Shown piece after piece: positions 17,889 through 26,166 of a DNA stretch of 64,000 nucleotides (within the stretch, counting starts at the first letter, position 1; each line of letters begins with the position of its first letter). The DNA comes from Herbaspirillum sp. SJZ107 (lineage in GTDB: Bacteria > Pseudomonadota > Gammaproteobacteria > Burkholderiales > Burkholderiaceae_D). The notes under the pieces are model-generated. The model was not told where the DNA came from. It worked only from the letters and a program-made list of their open reading frames with translations, and made no database searches. The position numbers were made by a program, and so were the translations under genes. Where the stretch lies: NCBI RefSeq assembly GCF_006715485.1, contig NZ_VFNH01000005.1, positions 62,001-126,000 on the forward strand. The letters are read 5' to 3'.

Positions 17889-19184
17889 TCAGGCTGCAGC
17901 CGCTGCTGCGTTGTCCAGCGCGGCGGACTTGAAGCGCACGCCGATTGCGCACACGGCCGACACCAGCACCGCGCCGCCCAGGATGAACAGGGTCTGGCGC
18001 ACGTCGCCGGTGCCTTTCATCAGGAAGCCGGCCAGCACCGCACCGACGTTGCCGCCGGCGCCGACGATGCCGGCCACGCCGCCCAGCGCCTTGCGGCTCA
18101 CGAAGGGCACCAGCGCATAGGTGGCGCCGCAAGCCATGTGGGTGCACAGGCCGAAGGCGAGCATGGCGGTGATCGCCAGCGCGACGCTGGTGGTGTGCGA
18201 GAACCACAGCAGGCCCAGGCCCTCGCCGATCATCAGGATGAACAGCAGGTTGACGCGGCTGTTCAGGTCGCCGCGGGCGGCGGCCTTGTCCGACAGCCAG
18301 CCGCCGAGGGCACGGGCGAACAGCGCCAGCAGGCCGAAGCTGCCGGCTGCCATGCCGGCCGCCTTCAGGGACAGGCCGAAGTGGTCGACGTAATAGACGG
18401 CGGCGGTGTTGTGGATGAACAGTTCGATGCCGAAGCAGGCGCCGTAGGTCACGAACAGCAGCCAGGCCCGGTAGTTGCCGCAGGCTTGCACGAAGCTGCT
18501 CCAGCCGCCCTTGTTGTTCGATTCGAACGGCACGCCGGCGGCGCGCAGTTCCTTGAAGTTACCTTCCGGGCAATCCTGGGTCAGCTTCCAGTAGGCGACG
18601 GCGGTCACCAGCATCGCGATGCCGGGCACCACCAGTGCCACGCGCCAGCCCATGGTTTCGCTGACGCCGGCCATGATCACGGCGCCCATCAGCAGCGGCA
18701 TCAGGGCTTGCGCCACGCCGCCGCCGCTGTTGCCCCAGCCGGCCGACGCCGCGTTGGCGGTACCGACCACCCGCGGGCTGAACATCACCGAGGTGTGGTA
18801 CTGGGTGATCACGAAGCTGGCGCCGACCGCGCCGATCCCGAGGCGGAACAGCAGGAAGCTTTCGTAGCTCTGCGCCGCCGCCACGCCCAGCACCGGAATC
18901 GCACCCAGCGCCAGCAGGCCGGTGTAGGTCTTGCGCGGACCGAAGCGGTCGCACAGCGGGCCGACCAGCAGGCGCACCAGGATCGTGATGGCGACGGCGG
19001 CGATGTTGATGTCGGCAATCTGGCCGACCGACAAGTGGAACTCGCCCTTGATGACGGGCATGAGCGGCGCGCAGGCGAACCAGGCGAAGAAGCAGATGAA
19101 GAACGCGACCCAGCTCATGTGGAATGCGCGCATCTGTGGTGTGTTGAAGGAAAAAAGCTTGATGCTGTTTGCTTTGCCGGCCAT
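17889..19184 (-). CDS. MFS nitrate/nitrite transporter (NarK/NasA-type)
   Basis: A 431-residue major facilitator with about 12 transmembrane segments. It shows both nitrate-porter signatures: AGWGNSGGG near residue 155 and GAGGNVGAV near 380. It imports nitrate for the reductases encoded downstream and may also move nitrite. ATG 19184 has GAGGAA at proper spacing. It is the first gene after the sigma-54 promoter and the structured leader, so the whole operon depends on that leader. Confidence 0.93.
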   Translation of the reverse strand: MAGKANSIKLFSFNTPQMRAFHMSWVAFFICFFAWFACAPLMPVIKGEFHLSVGQIADINIAAVAITILVRLLVGPLCDRFGPRKTYTGLLALGAIPVLGVAAAQSYESFLLFRLGIGAVGASFVITQYHTSVMFSPRVVGTANAASAGWGNSGGGVAQALMPLLMGAVIMAGVSETMGWRVALVVPGIAMLVTAVAYWKLTQDCPEGNFKELRAAGVPFESNNKGGWSSFVQACGNYRAWLLFVTYGACFGIELFIHNTAAVYYVDHFGLSLKAAGMAAGSFGLLALFARALGGWLSDKAAARGDLNSRVNLLFILMIGEGLGLLWFSHTTSVALAITAMLAFGLCTHMACGATYALVPFVSRKALGGVAGIVGAGGNVGAVLAGFLMKGTGDVRQTLFILGGAVLVSAVCAIGVRFKSAALDNAAAAAA

Positions 19185-19210
19185 GTCAGGTTCCTCGCTT
19201 GGGTTCCGTT

Positions 19211-19279
19211 CAAAAACAAAAAGGCGCCCGCTGCGTAGCCGACGAACATGAGTCATGTTTTTCGGGTGCAGCGGACGCC
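19211..19279 (-). terminator. Leader intrinsic terminator of the nitrate operon
   Basis: On the minus strand a 12-nt arm (19279-19268, GGCGTCCGCTGC) pairs with 19234-19223 (GCAGCGGGCGCC, one mismatch) and is followed by TTTTTGTTTTT (19222-19212). A smaller internal hairpin AACATG/CATGTT sits in the apical part. It lies 27 bp before the transporter ATG, in the untranslated leader, so it should stop transcription unless antiterminated. Confidence 0.85.
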
Positions 19280-19313
19280 GTTGTCCTGTGTGCCGGTCCT
19301 TCGTTGGACCGGC
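19273..19313 (-). ncRNA. ANTAR-type two-hairpin leader RNA (predicted NasT target)
   Basis: The first hairpin, at 19313-19292, has a perfect 8-bp stem GCCGGTCC/GGACCGGC and a hexaloop AACGAA. The second, at 19286-19273, has a 4-bp GGAC/GTCC stem and hexaloop AACGGC. Both loops have A at position 1 and G at position 4, the rule published for ANTAR RNA ligands. The second hairpin uses bases of the 5' arm of the terminator, so the two folds exclude each other. NasT binding should therefore release termination. The second stem is short, which is usual for this class. Confidence 0.75.
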
Positions 19314-19350
19314 TTGTATGGGATCGCCGTTGATCCTTTACCGGAATGTT

Positions 19351-19366
19351 TGCAAGAGGCGTGCCA
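19351..19366 (-). promoter_or_regulatory. Sigma-54 promoter of the nitrate operon
   Basis: The minus strand reads TGGCACG-CCTC-TTGCA, an exact match to the -24/-12 consensus with GG-N10-GC. It predicts transcription from about 19340 and a leader of about 155 nt that contains the two hexaloop hairpins and the terminator. Confidence 0.85.
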
Positions 19367-19394
19367 GATGGTCCTTCACTCTGGCGCCCGGGAT

Positions 19395-19428
19395 GGTGCA
19401 CCCCGGATGCGCTTCGCTGCGGTGCACA
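19395..19428. promoter_or_regulatory. NtrC-like half sites upstream of the nitrate operon
   Basis: Two GGTGCA half sites (one on each strand, 19398-19403 read as TGCACC and 19421-19426 as GGTGCA) face each other with weak second halves. They lie about 55-90 bp upstream of the predicted start. This resembles NtrC enhancer sites but is imperfect. Confidence 0.35.
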
Positions 19429-19470
19429 ATGCCCCAACATGGGGCGCTTGCGTCAGCTCAAAGCGCACCA

Positions 19471-20646
19471 TCAAGTATTGACAGTTGTTCGTTTGTGAAT
19501 GGCGAAGGAGGCAGCGTAGTTACGCGGATCGCGGCCGTTCCAGACCTTGCCGTCCATCAGCACCGCGCTGCGCAGCAAGTTGGAGGATGCCGGCACGCCG
19601 GCCAGCAGCGCGGCTTCGCGGTACAGGCCGACCCGGTTGACGCGGCCGGCGACGGCCTGGTAATCCGGGTCCTCGCGCAGCAGGCCCCAGCGCCGGTGCT
19701 GGGTCAGGAACCACATGCCGTCCGACAGGTAGGGGAAATTGGCTTCGCCGCCGGCGTGGAATTGCAGCGGATCGGGGTCGCTCCAGTGGCGCCCCAGGCC
19801 ATTGTCGTACTCGCCCTGCAGGCGTGCGGCGATGTCGCGCAGGCTGGCGCCGACGTAGGCAGGGCTGGACAGGACTTCGGCCGCGGCGAAGCGGTGCTCG
19901 TCGGATTCGTCGATCCAGCGCCCCGCTTCCAGCACCGCCGCGATCAGCGAGCGGCAGGCGTGCGGATTGGCGTCGGCAAAGGCGGCGCTGGTACCGAGCG
20001 CCTTGCCCGGATGATCGGGCCAGACGTCCTGGCTGGTGCAGACCGTGAAGCCGCTGCCGTCGCGCACGGCGGCGCCGCTCCATGGCTCGCCGGCACAGAA
20101 GCCGTCCATGTGCCCGGCCGCCAGGTTGGATGCCATCTGCGCCGGCGGCACCGTTACCAGCTGGACATCGCGCAGCGGGTCGATGCCGCCGGCAGCCAGC
20201 CAGTAGGACAGGAACATCGCGTGGTTCCCGGTCGGGAAGGTATGGGCGAAGGTGAAGCGCCGGTTGCCCTTGCGCACCAGGGTGGCCAGCGCTTCCAGGC
20301 TCGTCACGCCCTGCTGTGCCAGTGCCTTGGACAGCGTGATCGCCTGGCCGTTGCGCGACAAATTCATCAGCACCGCCATCGGCGTGGCGGCGCAGCCGAT
20401 ACCCATCTCGACGCCGTACACCAGGCCATACAGCACGTGGGCGGCGTCCAGTTCGCCCTTGACGAGGCGGTCGCGCATGCCGGACCAGGAGTGCTCGCGG
20501 CTCAGCACCAGCCGGATGCCGTATTTCTCGTCGAGCCCGAGCACCGATGCCATCACCAGCGACGCGCAATCGGTCAGTGGCATGAAGCCGACCTTGATGA
20601 CGGTCTTTTCCGGTCGGTCGGATCCGGCTACGAATGCGGCTGTCAT
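19471..20646 (-). CDS. nasS: Nitrate/nitrite sensor NasS (NrtA-like, cytoplasmic)
   Basis: A 391-residue protein of the NrtA/CmpA substrate-binding family (KVGFMPLTDCASLVMA near residue 18, AGEPWSG near 187). It has no signal peptide or lipobox, so it is not the binding protein of an ABC importer, and no permease or ATPase gene is near. It follows nasT by 18 bp. In the known NasS-NasT system, NasS holds NasT until nitrate or nitrite binds, then frees it to act on the leader RNA. The nitrate operon with exactly that leader lies directly downstream, supporting the name. A GC-rich hairpin without a U-tract (19431-19446) follows its stop. Confidence 0.9.
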   Translation of the reverse strand: MTAAFVAGSDRPEKTVIKVGFMPLTDCASLVMASVLGLDEKYGIRLVLSREHSWSGMRDRLVKGELDAAHVLYGLVYGVEMGIGCAATPMAVLMNLSRNGQAITLSKALAQQGVTSLEALATLVRKGNRRFTFAHTFPTGNHAMFLSYWLAAGGIDPLRDVQLVTVPPAQMASNLAAGHMDGFCAGEPWSGAAVRDGSGFTVCTSQDVWPDHPGKALGTSAAFADANPHACRSLIAAVLEAGRWIDESDEHRFAAAEVLSSPAYVGASLRDIAARLQGEYDNGLGRHWSDPDPLQFHAGGEANFPYLSDGMWFLTQHRRWGLLREDPDYQAVAGRVNRVGLYREAALLAGVPASSNLLRSAVLMDGKVWNGRDPRNYAASFAIHKRTTVNT

Positions 20647-20664
20647 GAAACGTCCTTATATATA

Positions 20665-21297
20665 TTAGAGAAGATCTTCGACATCCAGCACCCGCTGCGC
20701 GATCTCGGCCAGCTTCAGCTTCTTGTTCATCGCCATGGTGCGCAGCCGCTGGTAGGCCTGCTCCTCGGTCAGCCGGTTCTTTGCCATCAGCACGCCCTTG
20801 GCGCGCTCGATCAGCTTGCGCTCGGCCAGCTGGCGGCGGGTGTCGGAGAGTTCGTCGAGCAGCTTCTGCTCGCGCCTGAAACGCGCCAGCGCCACGTCCA
20901 GCACCGGCTTCACCCGCTCGGCATGCAGGCCGTCGACGATATACGCGGACACGCCCGCGGCCAGCGCCGCATCGACGCTGGTCGGCGTCTGGTCGTCGGT
21001 GAACAGGACGATCGGGCGCGGCTCGTCGCGGGTGGCGATCACGATGTGCTCGAGCACGTCGCGGGCGTCGGATTCGCTGTCGATGATGATCATGTCCGGC
21101 TGGATCTGGGCGATCCGCTCGGGCAGGAAGATATCGGCCGGCAGCGAGGCGACGATGTCGTAGCCGGACTCGAGCAGGCCGATGCGCAGCGCGGTGTTGC
21201 GATGCGCCTGGGCGTCGGCTGCCTGGCTGACCGCGCCGCGGTCCGGCATGGTATTGACGACGACGATACGCAGGGTGCGCTGGGATGGCGGTTTCAT
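20665..21297 (-). CDS. nasT: ANTAR-domain antiterminator NasT
   Basis: A 210-residue protein: a receiver-like domain (about 8-140; Asp73 in MIIID is at the phospho-acceptor strand), a coiled linker (140-160), then the ANTAR RNA-binding three-helix domain (about 160-207; RKLIERAKGVLMAKNRL, AYQRLRTMAMNK). It should bind the tandem hexaloop hairpins in the nitrate-operon leader and prevent termination. ATG 21297 is kept because the first beta strand (LRIVVVN) starts at residue 9. It has no clear ribosome-binding site, and a sigma-54 match ends only about 12 bp upstream. Confidence 0.92.
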   Translation of the reverse strand: MKPPSQRTLRIVVVNTMPDRGAVSQAADAQAHRNTALRIGLLESGYDIVASLPADIFLPERIAQIQPDMIIIDSESDARDVLEHIVIATRDEPRPIVLFTDDQTPTSVDAALAAGVSAYIVDGLHAERVKPVLDVALARFRREQKLLDELSDTRRQLAERKLIERAKGVLMAKNRLTEEQAYQRLRTMAMNKKLKLAEIAQRVLDVEDLL

Positions 21298-21309
21298 GCC
21301 ATTGAGATA

Positions 21310-21325
21310 TGCAAGTTCCGGGCCA
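21310..21325 (-). promoter_or_regulatory. Sigma-54-like promoter upstream of nasT
   Basis: The minus strand reads TGGCCCG-GAAC-TTGCA: GG-N10-GC with one departure from TGGCACG-N4-TTGCA. The predicted start (about 21299) is only 2 nt before the nasT ATG, so the message would be almost leaderless. An isolated GGTGCA half site lies at about 21486-21481. Confidence 0.45.
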
Positions 21326-21452
21326 GATGGATGGCGCAGGTTGAGGCGAACTCAGCAGATATTCACTGCCAGCATGTCTCAGCTAAGAACAAGCAATAAT
21401 TGCATTCAAGAAAATATTCACGGAATGTATGGGGAACATCACAAACTAAAAG

Positions 21453-21481
21453 TTCATTTATAACGAGATCTTCCCTATACT
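21453..21481 (+). promoter_or_regulatory. Promoter for the two small genes
   Basis: TTCATT (21453-21458) and TATACT (21476-21481) are 17 bp apart, predicting a start near 21488 and a 30-nt leader before ATG 21518. The -10 is strong and the -35 weak. Confidence 0.45.
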
Positions 21482-21517
21482 GCACCGCAACAACACAGGA
21501 AATCCACGGAGAATGCA

Positions 21518-21712
21518 ATGAACACCGCAACCATCACCCAGGCGCAGAGCAAAGGTCTGCGCCACCAATTCGCCGATATCCTCGGCACCATCCGCGGCTT
21601 CGCGATCGAACTGTACACCGCCCACGGCGGCTGGTTCGCCCACGATGTCGCTCACCCGGCCAGCGGCGCCTTTGCCCGCAAAGCCGTAAAGCGCAACATC
21701 GTTTCGAAATAA
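21518..21712 (+). CDS. Small hypothetical protein (64 aa)
   Basis: I do not recognise this 64-residue protein. It starts 11 nt after GGAG, is basic at the C-terminus (RKAVKRNIVSK), and has a mildly amphipathic middle (HQFADILGTIRGFAIELYTAHGGW) rich in His and aromatic residues. Codon use matches surrounding genes, and it is followed 34 bp later by a second small gene, so it is probably real and co-transcribed. It lies on the opposite strand from nasT. Confidence 0.6.
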   Translation: MNTATITQAQSKGLRHQFADILGTIRGFAIELYTAHGGWFAHDVAHPASGAFARKAVKRNIVSK

Positions 21713-21746
21713 GACCGCCCTACCCTATACACCGAGGATATATACC

Positions 21747-21887
21747 ATGACCATCATCGAAATCGTCACCGTTTCCATCTCCGCCCTGGCCATCGCCACC
21801 CGCATCGCCATGTTCATCCGCAACCCGTCGCCGACCACCCCGTCGGAACTGTGGACCGCCGAGTACCCGCACCTGCACAACTCGTAA
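21747..21887 (+). CDS. Very small membrane protein (46 aa)
   Basis: A 46-residue reading frame with GAGG 9 nt before the ATG. Residues about 3-23 (IIEIVTVSISALAIATRIAMF) form one predicted transmembrane helix, and the tail NPSPTTPSELWTAEYPHL is soluble. It sits between the 64-residue gene and a terminator, suggesting a two-gene unit. Not recognised; single-helix proteins of this size often modulate larger membrane complexes, but nothing here shows which. Confidence 0.55.
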   Translation: MTIIEIVTVSISALAIATRIAMFIRNPSPTTPSELWTAEYPHLHNS

Positions 21888-21928
21888 GTCCCGCGGCTGC
21901 CTGCGCAGCCATGCATTGAATTCTCCCC

Positions 21929-21956
21929 CGCCCGGAATTGTCCGGGCGTCGTCGTT
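21929..21956 (+). terminator. Terminator after the small-gene pair
   Basis: A perfect 8-bp stem CGCCCGGA/TCCGGGCG with loop ATTG (21929-21948) is followed by a moderately T-rich run. It closes the small-gene unit about 40 bp after the second stop. Confidence 0.6.
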
Positions 21957-22059
21957 TCTGGGACTTGAATTTGCCCAGTATCCGAATCGGCTAGGCTAGA
22001 ATGCATTTTTGCAATTTCTGCCCAAGAAAGCATTCTTGTTCTTTCTTCACTGCCGACTC

Positions 22060-24429
22060 ATGAAGCAACTCCCTGCTGTCACTGTACTTGCTGCCTTGCT
22101 GGCCCTGCCGGCCGCAGCCTCCACGCCCATCACCCTCGACCAGGCCATGGCCAACCCGGACTGGATCGGCCCCGCCGTCGAAACCGCCTGGTGGCGCTGG
22201 GACGGCAAACAGGTCTTCTATAAACAGAAGCGCGATGGCGCCCAGCTGCGCGACACCTGGACCGCCGACGCCGGCAAGGCCGGCCGCAACCGCAAGGTGG
22301 ACGACGCCGAGCTGGGCAAGCTGGACAGCGCAACCGTCATCTACGACCAGAAGCGCACGCACGCGATCATGCTGCGCAACGGCGATCTGTTCGAGCGCGA
22401 CCTGAAGAGCGGCGCACTGGTCCAGATCCGGCGCGCCAACGGCACCCAGATCGACGCCGTGCAGTACGCCAAGGACGAGCGCAGCATCCAGTTCCGCATC
22501 GGCGACGACTGGTTCGGCTGGGACCGCGCCGAACGCCTGCAGGTGCCGCTGGCCTCGGTGCGCGCGGCCAAGGATCCGCACGTACAGGACCCTGACGCGC
22601 TGCGCGACATGCAGCTGCGCCTGATCGCCACCCTGAAACGCCAGAAGGACGAGCGCGACGCCGCCCGCGCCCGCGCCGAGGAAGAGCGCCGCGCCGATCC
22701 GACCCGCGCCCCGGCCCCGATCTACCTGGGCGACAAGCTGTCGATCCTGAACAGCCACCTGTCGCCGGATGGGCGCTGGCTGCTGGTGGTAACCGGGCCG
22801 AAAGACGCGGATAAAGGCCGGGTCGGCAAGATGCCGAAGTACGTGACCGAAAGCGGCTACGAGGAATTCGCGGACGAGCGCACCCGCGTCGGCCGCAACA
22901 GCCCGCGCGGCCAGGGCCTGAAACTGGTCGACCTGGCCACGCGCGAGGTCAAGGACCTGTCGCTGGACGTCCTGCCCGGCATCGCGACCGACCCGCTGGC
23001 CGCGCTGCGCGCCGCCCAGAAGCTCGATCCTTTGAAAGGCAAGCGCCCGGTGACGATCGGCTTCAGCGGCGACGCCGTGGTGTGGAGCCCGAACGGCGCC
23101 AAGCTCGCCGTGATGCTGCGCGCGGTCGACAACAAGGACCGCTGGATCGCCACCGTCGACCTGCCGCGCGCCGTCCTGCAGCCGGTGCATCGCCTGACCG
23201 ACGACGCCTGGGTCAACTACGACAACAACGAATTCGGCTGGCTGCCGGACAGCAGCACGCTGTGGTACCTGTCCGAAGAAAGCGGCTATTCCCACCTGTA
23301 CACGCGCGACGCCGGCGGCCGCGTGCGCGCGCTCACGCAGGGCAAATGGGAAGCGTCGGACGTGGCCTGGTCGGCCGATGGCCAGACCGCCTGGATGATG
23401 TGCAACCGCGCGACGCCGGTCGCGTATGAAGTGTGCGCGGTCACGGCGCGCGACGGCAGCACGCGCGAAGTCAGCCACCTGGACGGCGGCGTCGAAGACT
23501 TCCGCCTCTCGCCCGACCAGCGCCAGCTGCTGGTGCACTACTCCGCACCCTACCTGCCGCCGCAGATCGCCACCCTGCCGGCCGGCGGCGGCACGGCCGT
23601 CAAGCTGACCGACACCCGCAGCACCGGCTTCAAGGCGCGCGAATGGATCCAGCCGCAATTCGTGGCGGTGCCGTCGACCCACGGCGCCGACCCGGTCTGG
23701 GCCAAGCTGTACCGCCCGGCCCGGCTCGAGCCGGGCAAGACCTACCCGGTCGTGATGTTCGTGCACGGCGCCGGCTACCTGCAGAACGTGTCGCACCGCT
23801 ATTCGGTCTACTTCCGCGAGCAGATGTTCAACAACCTGCTGGTGCAGAAGGGTTACGTGGTGCTCGACATGGACTACCGCGCCTCGAAAGGCTACGGCGC
23901 CAAGTGGCGCAACGCGATCTACCGCCAGATGGGCCACCCGGAACTCGACGACTACCTGGACGGCGTCAACTGGATGGTCGCCAACCAGCAGGGCGACCCG
24001 AACAACGTCGGCATCTACGGCGGCAGCTATGGCGGCTTCATGACCTTCATGGCCATGCTGCGCGCCCCGGACGTCTTCAAATCCGGCGCCGCCCTGCGTC
24101 CGGTGTCCGACTGGACCAGCTACAACCACGACTACACCGCCAACATCCTGAACACGCCGGACCTCGATCCGGAAGCCTATAAAGTGTCGTCGCCGATCGA
24201 GTATGCGCAGAACCTGAAGGGCAACCTTTTGATCGCGCACGGCATGGTCGACGACAACGTGCTGTTCCAGGATTCGGTGCGGATGGCGCAGCGCCTGATC
24301 GAACTGAAAAAGGATCACTGGGAGCTGGCGCCGTATCCGCTGGAGCGGCATTCGTTCGTGCAGCCGGAAAGCTGGTACGACGAATACCGCAGGATCTACC
24401 AGCTGTTCGAGCGGACGCTGAAGCCGTAA
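22060..24429 (+). CDS. S9 family serine peptidase (dipeptidyl-peptidase IV-like), exported
   Basis: A 789-residue peptidase with a signal peptide (MKQLPAVTVLAALLALPAAAS), so periplasmic or outer-surface. A beta-propeller fills about 60-540, followed by an alpha/beta-hydrolase domain with nucleophile Ser656 in GGSYGG, acid Asp731 or 732 (VDDNV) and His764 (RHSF). Such enzymes release dipeptides or cut small peptides at Pro or Ala. ATG 22060 is chosen because it begins the signal peptide; TTG 22009 would bury it. It is convergent with the hydroxylase gene 22 bp downstream. Confidence 0.9.
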   Translation: MKQLPAVTVLAALLALPAAASTPITLDQAMANPDWIGPAVETAWWRWDGKQVFYKQKRDGAQLRDTWTADAGKAGRNRKVDDAELGKLDSATVIYDQKRTHAIMLRNGDLFERDLKSGALVQIRRANGTQIDAVQYAKDERSIQFRIGDDWFGWDRAERLQVPLASVRAAKDPHVQDPDALRDMQLRLIATLKRQKDERDAARARAEEERRADPTRAPAPIYLGDKLSILNSHLSPDGRWLLVVTGPKDADKGRVGKMPKYVTESGYEEFADERTRVGRNSPRGQGLKLVDLATREVKDLSLDVLPGIATDPLAALRAAQKLDPLKGKRPVTIGFSGDAVVWSPNGAKLAVMLRAVDNKDRWIATVDLPRAVLQPVHRLTDDAWVNYDNNEFGWLPDSSTLWYLSEESGYSHLYTRDAGGRVRALTQGKWEASDVAWSADGQTAWMMCNRATPVAYEVCAVTARDGSTREVSHLDGGVEDFRLSPDQRQLLVHYSAPYLPPQIATLPAGGGTAVKLTDTRSTGFKAREWIQPQFVAVPSTHGADPVWAKLYRPARLEPGKTYPVVMFVHGAGYLQNVSHRYSVYFREQMFNNLLVQKGYVVLDMDYRASKGYGAKWRNAIYRQMGHPELDDYLDGVNWMVANQQGDPNNVGIYGGSYGGFMTFMAMLRAPDVFKSGAALRPVSDWTSYNHDYTANILNTPDLDPEAYKVSSPIEYAQNLKGNLLIAHGMVDDNVLFQDSVRMAQRLIELKKDHWELAPYPLERHSFVQPESWYDEYRRIYQLFERTLKP

Positions 24430-24451
24430 GCCGCGGCCCCGCCGGCGGCGC

Positions 24452-25273
24452 TCAGGATTTCCTGGGCGGCGCCAGCGGGTCGAGCAGCTGGCCCAGGACC
24501 GTGTCGGCCAGCGGCGTATCCGTGCCGTACGCGTCCGGCCAATGACGCGGCAGGTAGTGGCTGCCGAACAGGCGGTCCAGGACCGGCAGCGTGGATGCAT
24601 AGTTGCGGTTGATATGCCCTTGGCGGGTATGGTGCCAGTGGTGGAATGCCGGCGTCGTGACGATCCATTCCAGCGGTCCCAGGCGCCAGCGCACGTTGGC
24701 ATGAATGAAGAAGCCCCACAGCTGGCCGACGATCAGCAGCAGCGCCGGGGCGGCGCTGCCGGCAACACTGGGCCCGGCCAATCCCAGCAGGTACAGCGGT
24801 ACCAGGCCGAACAGCCGGGTGATGACCATGTCCACCGGATGCGTGCGCGTATTGGCGAGGAAATGCATATGCGCCGTACCGTGATGCAGCGCATGAAAAC
24901 GCCATAGCCAGGGAATTTCGTGGCTCAGGCGATGCCCCCAGTAAAACCCGATTTCCCCAACTAGGAATGCCAGCGCAATCCGCGCGGCGACCGGCAAACC
25001 GGCCACCGCCGTATGCAGCGCGGCCGGCACCACGTGGGCGGCGGCCACGGCCAGCAGGGCCGTCGGCACGCTCAGCACCACGACCGGCACCAGGCTGCTG
25101 ATCACGTAGTAGACCAGGTCGTGGCGCAGCTCGCGTCGACGTTCGGGGCGCGGCCGCGGTGCGTGCCGGGCACCGAACCAGCGTTCGAGCGGAACGAACA
25201 GCAGGGTCAGCAGCACAAGCCAGACAGCAAGGCGCAGGACGGCCCCCGCAAATTCATTCAAGGTCAGGTTCAT
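24452..25273 (-). CDS. Sterol desaturase/fatty acid hydroxylase family membrane protein
   Basis: A 273-residue integral membrane di-iron protein with hydrophobic segments at about 10-30, 55-80, 95-115 and 160-185. The histidine clusters that bind iron are present: HRLSHE (about 120), HALHH (about 135), a lone H near 190, and HHWHHT (about 210). Members hydroxylate or desaturate lipids using O2. The substrate is not evident; the enzyme stands alone between an S9 peptidase and a PEP-CTERM gene. Confidence 0.87.
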   Translation of the reverse strand: MNLTLNEFAGAVLRLAVWLVLLTLLFVPLERWFGARHAPRPRPERRRELRHDLVYYVISSLVPVVVLSVPTALLAVAAAHVVPAALHTAVAGLPVAARIALAFLVGEIGFYWGHRLSHEIPWLWRFHALHHGTAHMHFLANTRTHPVDMVITRLFGLVPLYLLGLAGPSVAGSAAPALLLIVGQLWGFFIHANVRWRLGPLEWIVTTPAFHHWHHTRQGHINRNYASTLPVLDRLFGSHYLPRHWPDAYGTDTPLADTVLGQLLDPLAPPRKS

Positions 25274-25315
25274 GAATCAATGCCGGCCGCCAGGACGGCC
25301 GGACTCCACGCAGGT

Positions 25316-26062
25316 TCAGGACTTGTTGTTGCGGCGGCGGCGTGCCAGGAAGCCGGCCAGGCCGATACCGCCCAACAGCAGGCTGATGGTCGATGGCTCG
25401 GGCACGGCACTGGTATTGGCATTGGCATTCATCGACACGCCATCCAGCAGCAGGAAGGGTGGCGCGCCGGCGCTGCCGCCCTTCGCCAGGAAGCTCAGCA
25501 TCTGGCTGGCGCTGGTGGCGGTGAAGGCCATGCTCGCGGTTTTCCAGCCGCTGAACTCGCTATCCGCGATCGTCAGGGACGCGGTATTCAGCGTGGTATT
25601 GCCGAAGCTCACCTGCCAGTAGTTGTTCAGGTTGGCGCCGCCGAAACCGGCCTGCTGGCCCACCGCATAGTCGAAGGTCAGCAGGTAGGACGTACCCACC
25701 GACAAATCGCTGATGGTCTGCGACAGCAGGCCAGGACCGTATTGGGCATCGGAAGCGAACACGTTGCCGCCATTGGCCGAGGCGGTGTAGTTCTTCAACT
25801 GCTTGACCGAAGTGGCTGTGCCTGCGGTAGCGTTGTTCAGGACAAAGTTATAACCGCCATCGCCGGTGTTGCTCGGCGCGCTATTCCAGCCCGTCAACGT
25901 GGTGCGATAAGTCAGCGTGGTGCTGGTGCCTGCTGTCAGCTGCTTGTTAGTACCATTGGTCACGGCTTCAAAGCCGCCATTGGTAATCAGGTTCGCATTT
26001 GCAACGTTCGCACTGAGCGCGGCGAGGGTGAGCAGGGACAGCAGGACAGGTTTGACGGACAT
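25316..26062 (-). CDS. PEP-CTERM sorted extracellular protein
   Basis: A 248-residue secreted protein: a signal peptide (residues 1-23, ending VANA), a beta-rich body starting NLITNGGFE typical of carbohydrate-binding-like DUF642/PEP-CTERM proteins, and a C-terminal sorting signal VPEPSTISLLLGGIGLAG followed by RRRR. EpsH-type exosortase should process it for export in biofilm or exopolysaccharide contexts; no exosortase gene is in the window. ATG 26062 is chosen because the signal peptide begins there. An AT-rich promoter lies upstream. Confidence 0.88.
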   Translation of the reverse strand: MSVKPVLLSLLTLAALSANVANANLITNGGFEAVTNGTNKQLTAGTSTTLTYRTTLTGWNSAPSNTGDGGYNFVLNNATAGTATSVKQLKNYTASANGGNVFASDAQYGPGLLSQTISDLSVGTSYLLTFDYAVGQQAGFGGANLNNYWQVSFGNTTLNTASLTIADSEFSGWKTASMAFTATSASQMLSFLAKGGSAGAPPFLLLDGVSMNANANTSAVPEPSTISLLLGGIGLAGFLARRRRNNKS

Positions 26063-26166
26063 TGAACAGGCTCTTTCAAGGACATACAGCGGAATGAGTA
26101 TCGGTCCGGTCCGGACCGCCGGAAGCTCGACGGTATGCATCATCAAGCTTGAAATTGCGTTGATAC

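Noticed and set aside
15013..18120. Plus-strand frame of 1035 codons opposite nirB
   Set aside because: Shadow of nirB, which has full catalytic motifs.
19471..20646. Binding protein of a nitrate ABC importer
   Set aside because: No signal peptide and no permease or ATPase nearby, while nasT and its leader target are adjacent; NasS fits better.
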